NCBI GenBank assembly: GCA_025056735.1
Contig: JANWVR010000073.1
Coordinates: forward strand, 37,496 to 101,495
Length of the DNA: 64,000 nucleotides
Source: Saprospiraceae bacterium
GTDB taxonomy: Bacteria; Bacteroidota; Bacteroidia; Chitinophagales; Saprospiraceae
Direction: 5' to 3'
The position numbers and the translations under genes were made by a program. Every line of letters starts with the position of its first letter. The first letter of the stretch is position 1. Shown in pieces: positions 56,185-64,000 of this stretch. The notes under the pieces were generated by a model that saw nothing but the letters and a program-made list of their open reading frames with translations, was not told the DNA's origin and did no database searches.

Positions 56185-57795
56185 ATGTTTCGACCCATGC
56201 TTATCGGCGCGCTGGTTTTTGGCGCGTATATTCTCCAACCGCTTTCCATTCTTGCTCAATCGTACGAGACGCCGGCTGCCGAGCTGCGCGGAGCATGGAT
56301 TGCTACGGTGGAGAACATCGACTGGCCCTCAGCGCCCGGGCTGCCACCCGAGCGTCAGCGGATGGAGTTCGATAGCATCCTCGACGTGCTCAAAGCGCTG
56401 GGCATGAATGCCGTCTTTGTACAAATTCGCCCGGCAGGCGATGCCTTCTACCCCTCTCCGGCAGCACCCTGGAGCAAATATCTGACGGGCCAGCAAGGCA
56501 AAGCGCCTGAACCATACTACGACCCCTTGGAGTACATGATTAAGGCCGCTCGAAGCCGACGCATGGAATTCCATGCCTGGCTCAACCCTTACCGGGCTAC
56601 GTTTGATTTAGATACTGCCAGTCTGGCGCCCACGCACCCTTTGCGTGCCCTGCCTGACGAACGCAAAAGCGAGTGGTTTTTCCGCTACGGCTCGCGGTAC
56701 TACTTCAATCCTGCCAGCGCCCTGGTGCGGCAATATCTTATTAACATCATCCGCGACCTCGTCATCCGATACGACCTGGACGGCATTCACTTCGATGACT
56801 ATTTCTACCCCTACAAAGAAGCAGACCAACAACTCCAGGACTTCAACGACTTCGCCGCTGACCCGCGAGGATTTGCCACCATAGAAGACTGGAGGCGCGA
56901 CAACGTCAACCGATTGATAGAAGGAGTCTCAAAAACCATTAAAAGCATCAAACCGCACGTTCGTTTTGGCGTAAGTCCCTTTGGTATCTGGCGCAACGCT
57001 GCACAAGACCCCATCAACGGCTCGCAAACCCGAGGCCTCTCCAGCTACGATGACCTTTTCGCTGACCCCCTTACCTGGCTCAAGAATGGCTGGATTGACT
57101 ACGTCGCCCCACAACTGTATTGGAGCATCGGCTTCCCTCCCGCCGACTACTACACGCTGCTGGACTGGTGGAGTAAACGCACTTATGGACGACACTTGTA
57201 CATCGGACAAGCAGCCTATAAAATCAACAATAACCAGGTAGATACCAATTGGCGCAAGCCCGACGAAATCCTACGCCAGGTAGCCCTAAACCGCACTTAC
57301 GACGCCGTGAAAGGTAGTATCTATTTCTCGGCCAAACCGCTTTTGCGCAACCCACTGGGCATTCAAGATACGCTCATGAACGTACTTTACACCAACCCCG
57401 CTCGACTGCCAGCAATGCCCTGGCTGGCCCAATCCCCACCCGCTACTCCCCAAATCTGCCGAATACGCGGCTCCAAGAAAGGGGTTAAACTGGCCTGGCA
57501 TGCCTGCGACATCAAAAACCGCGACGAAAACCCTTACTACTTCGCTATCTATCGCTTCGATGGTCAAAGCGTGGGCAACTTCCAAGATCCGCAGAACCTT
57601 CTGACATACACGCCCTATTTTGCCGATAAATGGATTTTCGAAGACATCTCTGCTGCCCCCGGCGAATACTACACCTACGTTATCTTCGCCTATAACCGCG
57701 CGCACTTAGAGAGCTATGCCAGTGACCCAGTCGTGGTTCACCGCACGAAAAAGGGGGCCAAATGGAAAAAACGGCGGTTTCTGGGCATATTCTAA
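56185..57795 (+). CDS. GHL10/family 10-like glycosyl hydrolase, secreted
   Basis: A 536-residue secreted TIM-barrel hydrolase of the GHL10 (DUF187) family. The ATG at 56185 gives a signal peptide ending LSILAQ; two earlier in-frame ATGs lack one. Family segments are ELRGAWIATVENIDWPS, ALGMNAVFVQIRPAGDAFY, EFHAWLNPYRAT, LDGIHFDDYFYPY (catalytic Asp/Glu region) and VRFGVSPFGIWRN. Residues from about 430 on form a fibronectin-like C-terminal domain. Members are thought to cleave peptidoglycan-derived or surface polysaccharide. No T9SS domain is present. Confidence 0.88.
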   Translation: MFRPMLIGALVFGAYILQPLSILAQSYETPAAELRGAWIATVENIDWPSAPGLPPERQRMEFDSILDVLKALGMNAVFVQIRPAGDAFYPSPAAPWSKYLTGQQGKAPEPYYDPLEYMIKAARSRRMEFHAWLNPYRATFDLDTASLAPTHPLRALPDERKSEWFFRYGSRYYFNPASALVRQYLINIIRDLVIRYDLDGIHFDDYFYPYKEADQQLQDFNDFAADPRGFATIEDWRRDNVNRLIEGVSKTIKSIKPHVRFGVSPFGIWRNAAQDPINGSQTRGLSSYDDLFADPLTWLKNGWIDYVAPQLYWSIGFPPADYYTLLDWWSKRTYGRHLYIGQAAYKINNNQVDTNWRKPDEILRQVALNRTYDAVKGSIYFSAKPLLRNPLGIQDTLMNVLYTNPARLPAMPWLAQSPPATPQICRIRGSKKGVKLAWHACDIKNRDENPYYFAIYRFDGQSVGNFQDPQNLLTYTPYFADKWIFEDISAAPGEYYTYVIFAYNRAHLESYASDPVVVHRTKKGAKWKKRRFLGIF

Positions 57796-58061
57796 AACCT
57801 ATCGGCATCCTTATTCCGAGCGTTCGCTGCTGCTACGATCCTCGTCAACACATTCCAAGCTTAGCCTCGGCGCCCTTATATCTGGGCGGTGAAGCCACTT
57901 TTTGTTCAGCACACGCCCAAAAACCGGAGCCTCACCTCCCCGTGAAAATGCGCGAAAACCAGCCGAAAAAATATTTCCGAAAGCCTCTGGTAGTTTTGCG
58001 TAGGATGTCTTAAATTGCTATGATAAAAGTCTCCTGGTTCGACCAAATAAGGAATATGCAC

Positions 58062-58622
58062 ATGAAAAGACTGTTCTTTCTCCTCTCCGTTTTTTCCTAT
58101 GGCGCAACATCAGTGCAAGTGCAAGCGCAAAGAGATACTTTGTTCTGGTTTGCGGCTCCCGAGACTGTCCGTGCGTTCGACTCCCTAGACCGGCCCGTAG
58201 CATTTCGATTTTCCACGTATGATCAGCCGACTACTATCAGAGTATCGCAGCCCGCAAATCCAGATTTTCCGCCGCAGATAATTACTCTATCTCCTAATGC
58301 CACCGGCACTCTGTACTTTCCTCCATTCTTTGATCTGGTAGAGAATACGCTGCCGAACCAGGTCTTAAACAGAGGGTTTTTGATTCAGGCCACTAACCCT
58401 ATATCCGCTTATTACGAGATTATTGGCATGCCCTCTGAAAACCCGGAACTTTTCGTATTGAAGGGACAAAATGCCTTGGGTGCCGACTTCTTCATCCCAT
58501 TTCAAACCATCTTGAGTAACACGAACGACTATACGCCATTACCCAAGGCCTCTTTTGATATTGTAGCCACAGAAAACAATACACGTATAGAAATATCCCC
58601 GACACAAAATTTGGTCGGATGA
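58062..58622 (+). CDS. T9SS type B adhesin-like protein, N-terminal part (gene broken by in-frame TGA)
   Basis: The first 186 residues of a gene that continues in the same frame after a single TGA at 58620-58622. The ATG at 58062 gives a signal peptide MKRLFFLLSVFSYGATSVQVQA. The rest is the first half of an IgGFc-binding-type (beta-rich) domain, with TRIEISPTQNLVG just before the stop. The next codons (PANMKYTIVLNRG) finish the same strand pattern, so the break is a point change, most simply CGA or GGA to TGA. Expressed alone this part would be secreted but not sorted. Confidence 0.65.
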   Translation: MKRLFFLLSVFSYGATSVQVQAQRDTLFWFAAPETVRAFDSLDRPVAFRFSTYDQPTTIRVSQPANPDFPPQIITLSPNATGTLYFPPFFDLVENTLPNQVLNRGFLIQATNPISAYYEIIGMPSENPELFVLKGQNALGADFFIPFQTILSNTNDYTPLPKASFDIVATENNTRIEISPTQNLVG

Positions 58623-58631
58623 CCGGCCAAT

Positions 58632-60194
58632 ATGAAATATACGATTGTCCTCAACAGAGGGCAGACGTATTCTGGAGAGGCGGCAAGTCAAGCCGCTAAC
58701 CTGCGCCCTGTAGGCACAAGGGTTACTAGCGATAAACCGATAGCGATAACTATAAAAGACGACTTATTAGAGGCCCGTCCTGTTTATGGTAATTATTGCA
58801 GAGATATCATGGGCGACCAGTTGATACCCATAAATAAGACAGGAACGCAGTATATTGTGCAGAAAGGTACTTTGAACGGTAACGAATATAGCTTTGTACT
58901 GGCTACCGAAAATGCGACTCAAGTGTATCGAAACGGCGTATTGCAAGGCACCATCAATGCCGGTCAACAAATCACAATTTCTATTGGAGCAGGAAGTCAT
59001 TTTATCCAAACCTCAAAACCGGCTTATCTATACCAAATGACGGGAATTGGTTGTGAAGTTTCGGGCGCTATTTTGCCAGCATTAGATTGTACAGGCTCTC
59101 GAATGGTGCGTTTTGTTCGCCCTTCACCAGAAGATTTTTTTCTGTATTTGATCACCCGGGCCAGTAATCAGCAAGGTTTTAAAATAAATGGCGCCGTCAT
59201 CTCTGCAAGCAGTTTCCAAATAGTACCCGGATCAAATGGAGATTTTGTAGCAGCGCGTCTCCCATTTTCTACCAGCCTGGTTCCAGATGGAGTATCTTCT
59301 GTGGTAGAAAACTCAGTGGGCAATTTTCATATGGGAGTATTGAATGGCGGCCCTAAAACCGGGTGCCGATATGGCTATTTTTCTGATTTCGGGGGCGTCG
59401 TTTTTCGGAGGGAAAACGTTAGTTTTTGCAGAGGGCGGAAGGTTCAAGTTCACGGCCTCAACATAACGGATGAGGGTGTTTATTACTCTGCACGCACAAA
59501 TAAGGAAGGGTGTGATACCTTATATGAAGTGGTTGCTCAGTTTTTGCCCTTGCCAGTCAAAAGAGACAGCATCTGGCTTTGCCCAGGCGCCTCTGTCATC
59601 ATAGGCGGTAAAGAATACACGCAACCTACCATCATCAATGATACCTTGAAAGGCGTTAGAGAGGAGTGTGATACTCTGCGTGCCACAGTTTTATCTTTCT
59701 ATCCGCCAGCGCCCTCCTTTTTACCCGCGGATACGGTTTTATGTTCAGGAGATGTTATTAACTTTTACAGTCCGTACCCCAACACTGTATGGAATGATAT
59801 CAAGACAGGTGAGCGTTACACCGTCAATGCTCCGGGAAGGGTGGTGGCTTCCTTCAATGACGTTAATGGATGCCCAAATCGCATTTCATCGGAAGTTCGG
59901 TGGTGTTGTAGTGAAAAAGGCTTCTATATTCCGAATGCTTTCGCGCCTAACAGCGGTGGCCTGAGTCGAGATTTTTGTGTCTATCCCACTGGCGAATGTT
60001 CTCAATTCCTTCTTCGCATCTTCGACCGTTGGGGATCACTTTTATTTGAGACGACGTCACCCGACCGGTGCTGGGATGGAACGTTTCGCGGCAAGCCCAT
60101 GCCAACTGGGGTCTATGTATGGGTAATGGAAGTTTATTCGGATGCAACAAAGAGGACGGAAATTCTCAAAGGTGATGTAACGCTTATTCGATAG
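58632..60194 (+). CDS. T9SS type B adhesin-like protein, C-terminal part with CHU_C domain
   Basis: The continuation of the preceding fragment, in the same frame, 520 residues. It completes the IgGFc-binding-like domain (MGDQLIPINKTGTQYIVQKG, VYRNGVLQGTINAGQQ, AYLYQMTGIGCE), then has a repeat region with paired cysteines, and ends with a type B (CHU_C, gliding-motility-associated) sorting domain: FYIPNAFAPNSGG, LRIFDRWGSLLFETT and PTGVYVWVMEV. The start shown is just the first ATG after the TGA; it lacks a signal peptide, so without read-through this part could not be exported. The region looks AT-richer than its surroundings. Confidence 0.65.
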   Translation: MKYTIVLNRGQTYSGEAASQAANLRPVGTRVTSDKPIAITIKDDLLEARPVYGNYCRDIMGDQLIPINKTGTQYIVQKGTLNGNEYSFVLATENATQVYRNGVLQGTINAGQQITISIGAGSHFIQTSKPAYLYQMTGIGCEVSGAILPALDCTGSRMVRFVRPSPEDFFLYLITRASNQQGFKINGAVISASSFQIVPGSNGDFVAARLPFSTSLVPDGVSSVVENSVGNFHMGVLNGGPKTGCRYGYFSDFGGVVFRRENVSFCRGRKVQVHGLNITDEGVYYSARTNKEGCDTLYEVVAQFLPLPVKRDSIWLCPGASVIIGGKEYTQPTIINDTLKGVREECDTLRATVLSFYPPAPSFLPADTVLCSGDVINFYSPYPNTVWNDIKTGERYTVNAPGRVVASFNDVNGCPNRISSEVRWCCSEKGFYIPNAFAPNSGGLSRDFCVYPTGECSQFLLRIFDRWGSLLFETTSPDRCWDGTFRGKPMPTGVYVWVMEVYSDATKRTEILKGDVTLIR

Positions 60195-60218
60195 CCTGGC
60201 TCGACCCAAAGTACGTCT

Positions 60219-60226
60219 TACCTTTG
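60219..60226 (+). promoter_or_regulatory. Promoter -7 element of the FkbM methyltransferase gene
   Basis: TACCTTTG, an exact TAnnTTTG match, 33 bases before the ATG at 60260. It supports that start over the frame's earlier possible start at 60224. No clear -33 element. Confidence 0.5.
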
Positions 60227-60259
60227 GGGCGCTTAAAGAAAAGTCCGTGTAGACTTCTT

Positions 60260-60943
60260 ATGCTCGAACACTTAAAAAAACAACTTATTGCCCTAGCAGA
60301 CTATTTTCGCTATCGTCGCTCTTATGCTCAGGATGGCGAAGATGTGGTTTTCTTGTCTTTTTATGAGGGCATGAAAGGTTATAAAGGATTCTATGTAGAT
60401 GTCGGGGCTCATCATCCAGTGCGATTTTCTAATACGTTAGCCTTGTATCGCCGCGGCTGGCGGGGGATAAACATAGACCCCACGCCTGGGAGCATGCGCC
60501 CTTTTCGCTTGCTGCGTCCACGCGATATCAATTTAGAGTTAGCCATTGGCTTAAATTCAGGTAAAGCAAGCTTTTTTTGCTTTAATGAACCTGCTCTGAA
60601 TACTTTTGATGAGCGCACAGCCCATATTCACCTTCAGAACTCGCGTTACTATGTGATAAAAACCATCGAAGTGCCCGTAGAACCGCTTCTTAAGGTATTA
60701 AAAGACCACCTCCCGCCTGGCCAAAAAATAGATCTATTAAGTATTGACGTCGAAGGCTTTGACTTGCAGGTGCTTCAATCCAATGATTGGTCGCTATATT
60801 CGCCAGAGTTCATATTGGTAGAAGAAGTCCATTTTTCAATAGAAGATTATAGCCGCTCTGCCATTTATGGATTCTTAAAAGAAAAGGGCTATACTTTAAT
60901 CGCTGTGATGAAACGCAGCCTGCTTTTTAGAAAAACACCATAA
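60260..60943 (+). CDS. FkbM-family SAM methyltransferase
   Basis: A 227-residue methyltransferase of the FkbM family. It shows SYAQDGEDVVFLSFY, the SAM site GFYVDVGAHHPVRFSNT, NIDPTPGSM, LSIDVEGFDLQVLQSNDW (acidic IDVEG) and EEVHFSIEDYSRSAIYGFL. FkbM enzymes O-methylate sugars and other natural products; in this setting surface glycans are the usual guess. It lies alone in an AT-richer stretch directly after the broken type B gene. Confidence 0.88.
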   Translation: MLEHLKKQLIALADYFRYRRSYAQDGEDVVFLSFYEGMKGYKGFYVDVGAHHPVRFSNTLALYRRGWRGINIDPTPGSMRPFRLLRPRDINLELAIGLNSGKASFFCFNEPALNTFDERTAHIHLQNSRYYVIKTIEVPVEPLLKVLKDHLPPGQKIDLLSIDVEGFDLQVLQSNDWSLYSPEFILVEEVHFSIEDYSRSAIYGFLKEKGYTLIAVMKRSLLFRKTP

Positions 60944-61027
60944 ACCGCTACGTCCGCGAAGCCATATCGCAGCAATTAGGCATATCCTTAGACCTTTGCG
61001 CGGAACCTTATCGTGGTGGCAAAAGCA

Positions 61028-62203
61028 TCACGCCCTCCCCTTTACCACCTTCCGCGTAACTGTTTGTCCGCCCAGTTGGCATTTGACGAAGTAAACGCCG
61101 GGAGATAGGTTGGGCAGTTCAACGCGGTATTGTCCGGGGTTGAGGTTCCGATAGGGTAGGAGCATAGCGACGCGGGCGCCGCTTTCGTTAGTCATCTCAA
61201 TAGTGGCGGCAGTGGGTTTGTCTAAGCTAAACTCTAAGAAGGCTTTTTCTACATAGGGGTTGGGATAGATTTTGACTTCTGCGGCATTGGCTGCGCCAGT
61301 GCCGGCGTAGAGTTGTTCTTCTACGCGGCGTATGGGGCGTGCAACCAGGGCAGAAGTGGCTTCACTTTCTGCGGGTAGCGTCAGTTCCTGGGTCGCGGGG
61401 CCACAAGTGGAAGGAGGACAAAGCCAGCAGACGGCATTAGCCAAGATCTGGGATGATACGGGCTCGTCGTAGTAGTATTCGATGCCAATATAGGCCACCT
61501 TGCCCGCGCCCATAGGCTTGTAACCAATGGTGGAATAGCCGCGAACGTTGGCTAAGGAGACGTAGGCCTGGTCAGACACATCTAAGGGATAAACATAGTT
61601 GATTGGCGTAAAATCCTCGGGCGTCTCCCTAAAGATAGGGTGTGTCTTGTCGTCTTCATGTACGCCCACAGCGCTGCAGAAGTAGCCAAAGTCGAGATCG
61701 AAGAGGTTGTACTGCTGCAGAATACCGAACTTATCCGTTCCGCAGAAGACAACGGCGCCTCCGCGCAGGACGTATTGGCGCAGTACCTTGCCGTAGGCGC
61801 GGGCTAAGCGCTCGCGGTCGTTGGCCGGATAGGGTACGACGATTACGTGGTGCTGGGCGGCCTGGGCCGCCAGCTCTTGAGGCGAGCCCTTCCAAAACAT
61901 TGCTATCTCCGCCGAAGGAATCTGGCGGAGCAGAATATTGCGTATTTTGTCTGCGTACGCGCTGTCATAGGCGCTGTAGTTGAGCAGAAGAATTTTTGGG
62001 TTAGAGGCCTGCAAAAGGCTTGAACAAAACGGCACTTCCTGTTCCCACTCACCCAGCGCGTCGAATAGCCAGGGAAATGTTCTCTCACTAACGGTAGAAG
62101 CGACGGGGGCGACCTTTTCTCCGCTTTGAGGGCTAGCGACGACGAAGGCTGTGGACACTCCCAAAACTAAGGCAAAACCAGCCAAAGCGGTAGTTCGAAG
62201 CAT
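61028..62203 (-). CDS. Secreted protein with glutamine-amidotransferase-like domain and T9SS type A domain
   Basis: A 391-residue T9SS cargo protein. A signal peptide (MLRTTALAGFALVLGVSTAFVVA) is followed by an alpha/beta region with ILLLNYSAYDS, HHVIVVPYP, YVLRGGAVVFCGTD and GAGKVAYIGIEYYYDEPV. This resembles the amidotransferase-like (ThuA/DUF4350-type) fold without a clear catalytic triad. A linker leads to a type A sorting domain starting KIYPNPYVEKAFLEF and ending LSPGVYFVKCQLG. The function is unknown. Confidence 0.8.
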   Translation of the reverse strand: MLRTTALAGFALVLGVSTAFVVASPQSGEKVAPVASTVSERTFPWLFDALGEWEQEVPFCSSLLQASNPKILLLNYSAYDSAYADKIRNILLRQIPSAEIAMFWKGSPQELAAQAAQHHVIVVPYPANDRERLARAYGKVLRQYVLRGGAVVFCGTDKFGILQQYNLFDLDFGYFCSAVGVHEDDKTHPIFRETPEDFTPINYVYPLDVSDQAYVSLANVRGYSTIGYKPMGAGKVAYIGIEYYYDEPVSSQILANAVCWLCPPSTCGPATQELTLPAESEATSALVARPIRRVEEQLYAGTGAANAAEVKIYPNPYVEKAFLEFSLDKPTAATIEMTNESGARVAMLLPYRNLNPGQYRVELPNLSPGVYFVKCQLGGQTVTRKVVKGRA

Positions 62204-62297
62204 AGATGGGTGTATGTTTTTTTCGATAACGGCACGTTTTATTTTTTAACGCCAAAAGCATGCCGCTTCTTGCAAAGAGAGTACCATTTTACAACCG

Positions 62298-62305
62298 CAA
62301 AGGTA
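62298..62305 (-). promoter_or_regulatory. Promoter -7 element of the T9SS cargo gene at 61.0-62.2 kb
   Basis: The minus strand reads TACCTTTG, exact match, about 95 bases before the ATG. The T-run of the upstream terminator lies where the -33 element would be. Confidence 0.5.
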
Positions 62306-62316
62306 AGCACTCCTCG

Positions 62317-62357
62317 AAAAAAAAACGCCGCCCTGGCTCATATAAGCGAGGGCGGCG
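62317..62357 (-). terminator. Intrinsic terminator after the YceI gene
   Basis: On the minus strand CGCCGCCCT...AGGGCGGCG (9 bp, 14-base loop) is followed by nine T residues. It starts 38 bases after the YceI stop and is the clearest terminator in the window. Confidence 0.85.
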
Positions 62358-62394
62358 AGCGTTTGCAGTGAAAGAAACGTCAGTTAACCGCGGC

Positions 62395-62979
62395 TTACTT
62401 CCGGGCAACAATCGTAACGTTCAAGTCAAATTCGTCGTAAATCGTCTTGTCGCCGAGGTTGTCGAAAAACGATCCCGAACCGTACCGCACATTATACTCC
62501 GAGCGGTCAATCGTTATTTTGCCTGTTGCTTTTACCTGGTTGCCGCTTTCGTTTACCTGGGCATTGAAGCGAATTTCTTTTGTCGTCTCCTTGATGGTCA
62601 GATTGCCCGTAACGCGATAGCCTCCTTTTGTGTCGGTCGGGAAAGCCTTTGTGATGACGAAGCGGGCCGTCGGGTACTTTTGCACACCAAAGAAGTCGTC
62701 GCTCTTCAGGTGGCCAACGAGCTTCTCGGCGGTGCCACCCTCTAAGTCAGTGCAATTGATGGAGTTCATGTCCACTTCAAAAGAGCCGCCAGTCAACTTA
62801 CCATCGGTAAACTGCAGTTCGCCATTTTTCAGCTTTACAGTACCGGTATGCTCGCCGGTTACCTTGTAGCCTTTCCAAACGATAACGCTGTTCGCGATGT
62901 CGGCCTTGTACGTTACCGTGTTGAGGGCGGCCATACCGAGCAGGGCCGCAAAGGGCAGAAGAAAAAGTAGTTTGTTCAT
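62395..62979 (-). CDS. YceI-family periplasmic lipid-binding protein
   Basis: A 194-residue YceI-like protein with a signal peptide (MNKLLFLLPFAALLGMAA). The lipocalin-like barrel shows NSVIVWKGYKVTGEHTGTVKLKNG, FEVDMNSINCTDL, HLKSDDFFGVQKYPTARFV, VTGNLTIKETTKEI and the final FDLNVTI. YceI proteins bind isoprenoids or other amphiphiles in the periplasm. A good terminator follows. Confidence 0.93.
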   Translation of the reverse strand: MNKLLFLLPFAALLGMAALNTVTYKADIANSVIVWKGYKVTGEHTGTVKLKNGELQFTDGKLTGGSFEVDMNSINCTDLEGGTAEKLVGHLKSDDFFGVQKYPTARFVITKAFPTDTKGGYRVTGNLTIKETTKEIRFNAQVNESGNQVKATGKITIDRSEYNVRYGSGSFFDNLGDKTIYDEFDLNVTIVARK

Positions 62980-63148
62980 GTTTAGTAGAAGAAATTTTAA
63001 GTGATGAATGAATGAACACCTGCATAACGCCGGCGCTTATGCGGAGGTTCATCCGCAAATGTCAATTAAGTGTTAAAACACGCATTTTTTTCTTAAACGC
63101 TGCTTTTCAATGCTTTATTTTGGGAGTTGGGCTGTTTTAGCGCTGCAT

Positions 63149-64000
63149 TCAGGCCGGGTCGTCTAATTGAGTGTCTGCTTCCCGCTGGATCTCCTGAAGA
63201 GGCGCGGCGTTGCGTTGGCGCAATTGGCACCAAGGGCAATCGCTTTTTTGGCAGCCGTCTTCGAAGCGTTCGGCCTGGATGTTGGCCCAGGTTTCGGCGA
63301 TGAGTTTTTCCATGAAAATCAGGTGCTGGGCGTTGATTTCGACGGCGACACGCGGCAGAGTGTTGTTGCGGTCGGGTTCGAGCCATTGGATGACGGTTTG
63401 GCGCACGGGTTCGGCAAAGAGGCGAGCGTTTTCCAAGAGGAGGCGGTAGAAGGCCATTTGCCGCCAGTATTCGCCGCCGTAGGGGTTTTTATGGGAGGGC
63501 GGTGCTATTTTGGTGAGGTCGGGCGAGCCTGTTTTGAAGTCTACGATACCGATGGTGTTGTTGCTGAGCCACTCGATGCGGTCTATGACGCCGCTGATGG
63601 GTACGCCGTTGAGCAGGACGCGGTCTATTCGGCGTTCGGTGAGGGCGCGCTGAGGCCAGTATGGGAGTTGTTCGCTCCACAGTTTTTGCAACATTTGGCG
63701 CCCAAAGGCTAAGCGCTGTTGGAAATGGGCCGGGGAGAAGTGGTTGCGCCAGCGTTCCATTTCATCCTGAAACAGGCGTAGTAGAGCGGTAGCAGCAGAG
63801 GAGCGTTGCGTTTTGGTGGGAGCAAAGAAGCGCTGTAAGGCGCGGTGCATGGCTAAACCAAAAGCAGCGGCTTCGGAGGTGGCAGCGGGTATTTTCAGGA
63901 TGTCTTCGTAATAAAAGGCCAGTGGGCAACGCAAATAGCGGTTGAGTGCTGTAATACTTAATTGCAGGTTGGTCAGCAGGTTTTGCCAGGTTTGCGTCTC
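63149..64000 (-). CDS. RecB/AddB-type PD-(D/E)xK nuclease, C-terminal end (partial)
   Basis: The 3' end of a gene that continues past the right edge; the frame is open to base 64000. About 283 residues are visible. The nuclease shows an opening Cys in TALNRYLRCPLAFYYED, His in FGLAMHRALQ, Asp in GVIDRIEW, the core VDFKTGSP (D and K) and QMAFYRLLLE (QxxxY). Three more cysteines near the end (CQKSDCPWC) complete the four-Cys pattern of an Fe-S cluster as in AddB and Dna2. The parent protein is probably a 900-1000-residue AddB-like or UvrD-linked repair exonuclease. No YceI link is known; the 169-bp gap between them has small inverted repeats only. Confidence 0.88.
   Translation of the reverse strand, partial: ETQTWQNLLTNLQLSITALNRYLRCPLAFYYEDILKIPAATSEAAAFGLAMHRALQRFFAPTKTQRSSAATALLRLFQDEMERWRNHFSPAHFQQRLAFGRQMLQKLWSEQLPYWPQRALTERRIDRVLLNGVPISGVIDRIEWLSNNTIGIVDFKTGSPDLTKIAPPSHKNPYGGEYWRQMAFYRLLLENARLFAEPVRQTVIQWLEPDRNNTLPRVAVEINAQHLIFMEKLIAETWANIQAERFEDGCQKSDCPWCQLRQRNAAPLQEIQREADTQLDDPA

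Noticed and set aside
58620..58622. In-frame TGA read as a selenocysteine codon
   Set aside because: The neighbouring residues belong to a structural beta domain, no selenocysteine family fits, and no SECIS-like hairpin directly after the TGA is apparent.

Overview
The window is a chromosomal piece of a moderately GC-rich Bacteroidota bacterium with a type IX secretion system (T9SS). Three things show this. At least five secreted products end in T9SS sorting domains (four type A, one type B). Several intergenic regions carry the Bacteroidota promoter pattern TTTG-N19-TAnnTTTG. Many genes have no clear Shine-Dalgarno sequence. The gene order tRNA-Thr/Tyr/Gly/Thr-tuf-tRNA-Trp-secE-nusG-rplKAJL-rpoB-rpoC also fits the phylum. 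A Saprospiria- or Cytophagia-like lineage is my guess; the sequence alone does not settle it.

Layout. 1-5.2 kb: the end of rodA, a DppB-like permease, an M28 peptidase, a gene-free stretch that looks like a promoter plus a structured RNA, and an OLD-like ATPase/TOPRIM nuclease. 5.4-10.5 kb: a lipoprotein, a PhoX-like T9SS cargo protein and a di-haem cytochrome c peroxidase. 10.5-14.7 kb: a minus-strand run accD, HsdR_N-like nuclease, THEP1-like NTPase and an orphan LanB-type dehydratase without an elimination domain. 14.9-21 kb: polyprenyl diphosphate synthase, 3-hydroxyanthranilate dioxygenase, gmhA, a class 1 isoprenoid-like protein, a PhnP-like metallo-hydrolase and a secreted lysyl-endopeptidase-like protease. 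21.2-35.9 kb: the transcription/translation core on the minus strand, with a SAM methyltransferase gene inserted between rpoB and rpoC.

36-43.5 kb: an O-methyltransferase, a short Bat-type gene pair, truC, a UPF1/DNA2-like helicase, nusA and rimP. The helicase sits where infB is normally found, and the rimP-nusA transcript appears to start upstream of an intrinsic terminator (a leader attenuator). 43.7-54.3 kb: envelope and secreted proteins (PorV/PorQ-like barrel, LVIVD-type T9SS protein, small barrel, 50-residue protein with its own promoter and terminator, TerC, very large S8 protease, TolC). 54.4-64 kb: msrB, trmN6, a GHL10 glycosidase, a T9SS type B adhesin-like gene broken by one in-frame TGA, an FkbM methyltransferase, another T9SS cargo protein, YceI and the C-terminal end of a RecB/AddB-type nuclease.

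The window is mostly core genome. No CRISPR array, insertion sequence, integrase or rRNA was seen. The most unusual signals are the methyltransferase inside rpoB-rpoC, the orphan LanB-like enzyme in an accD operon, the predicted RNA with a palindromic operator at 3.3-3.6 kb, the rimP leader terminator, and the single nonsense codon in the type B gene.
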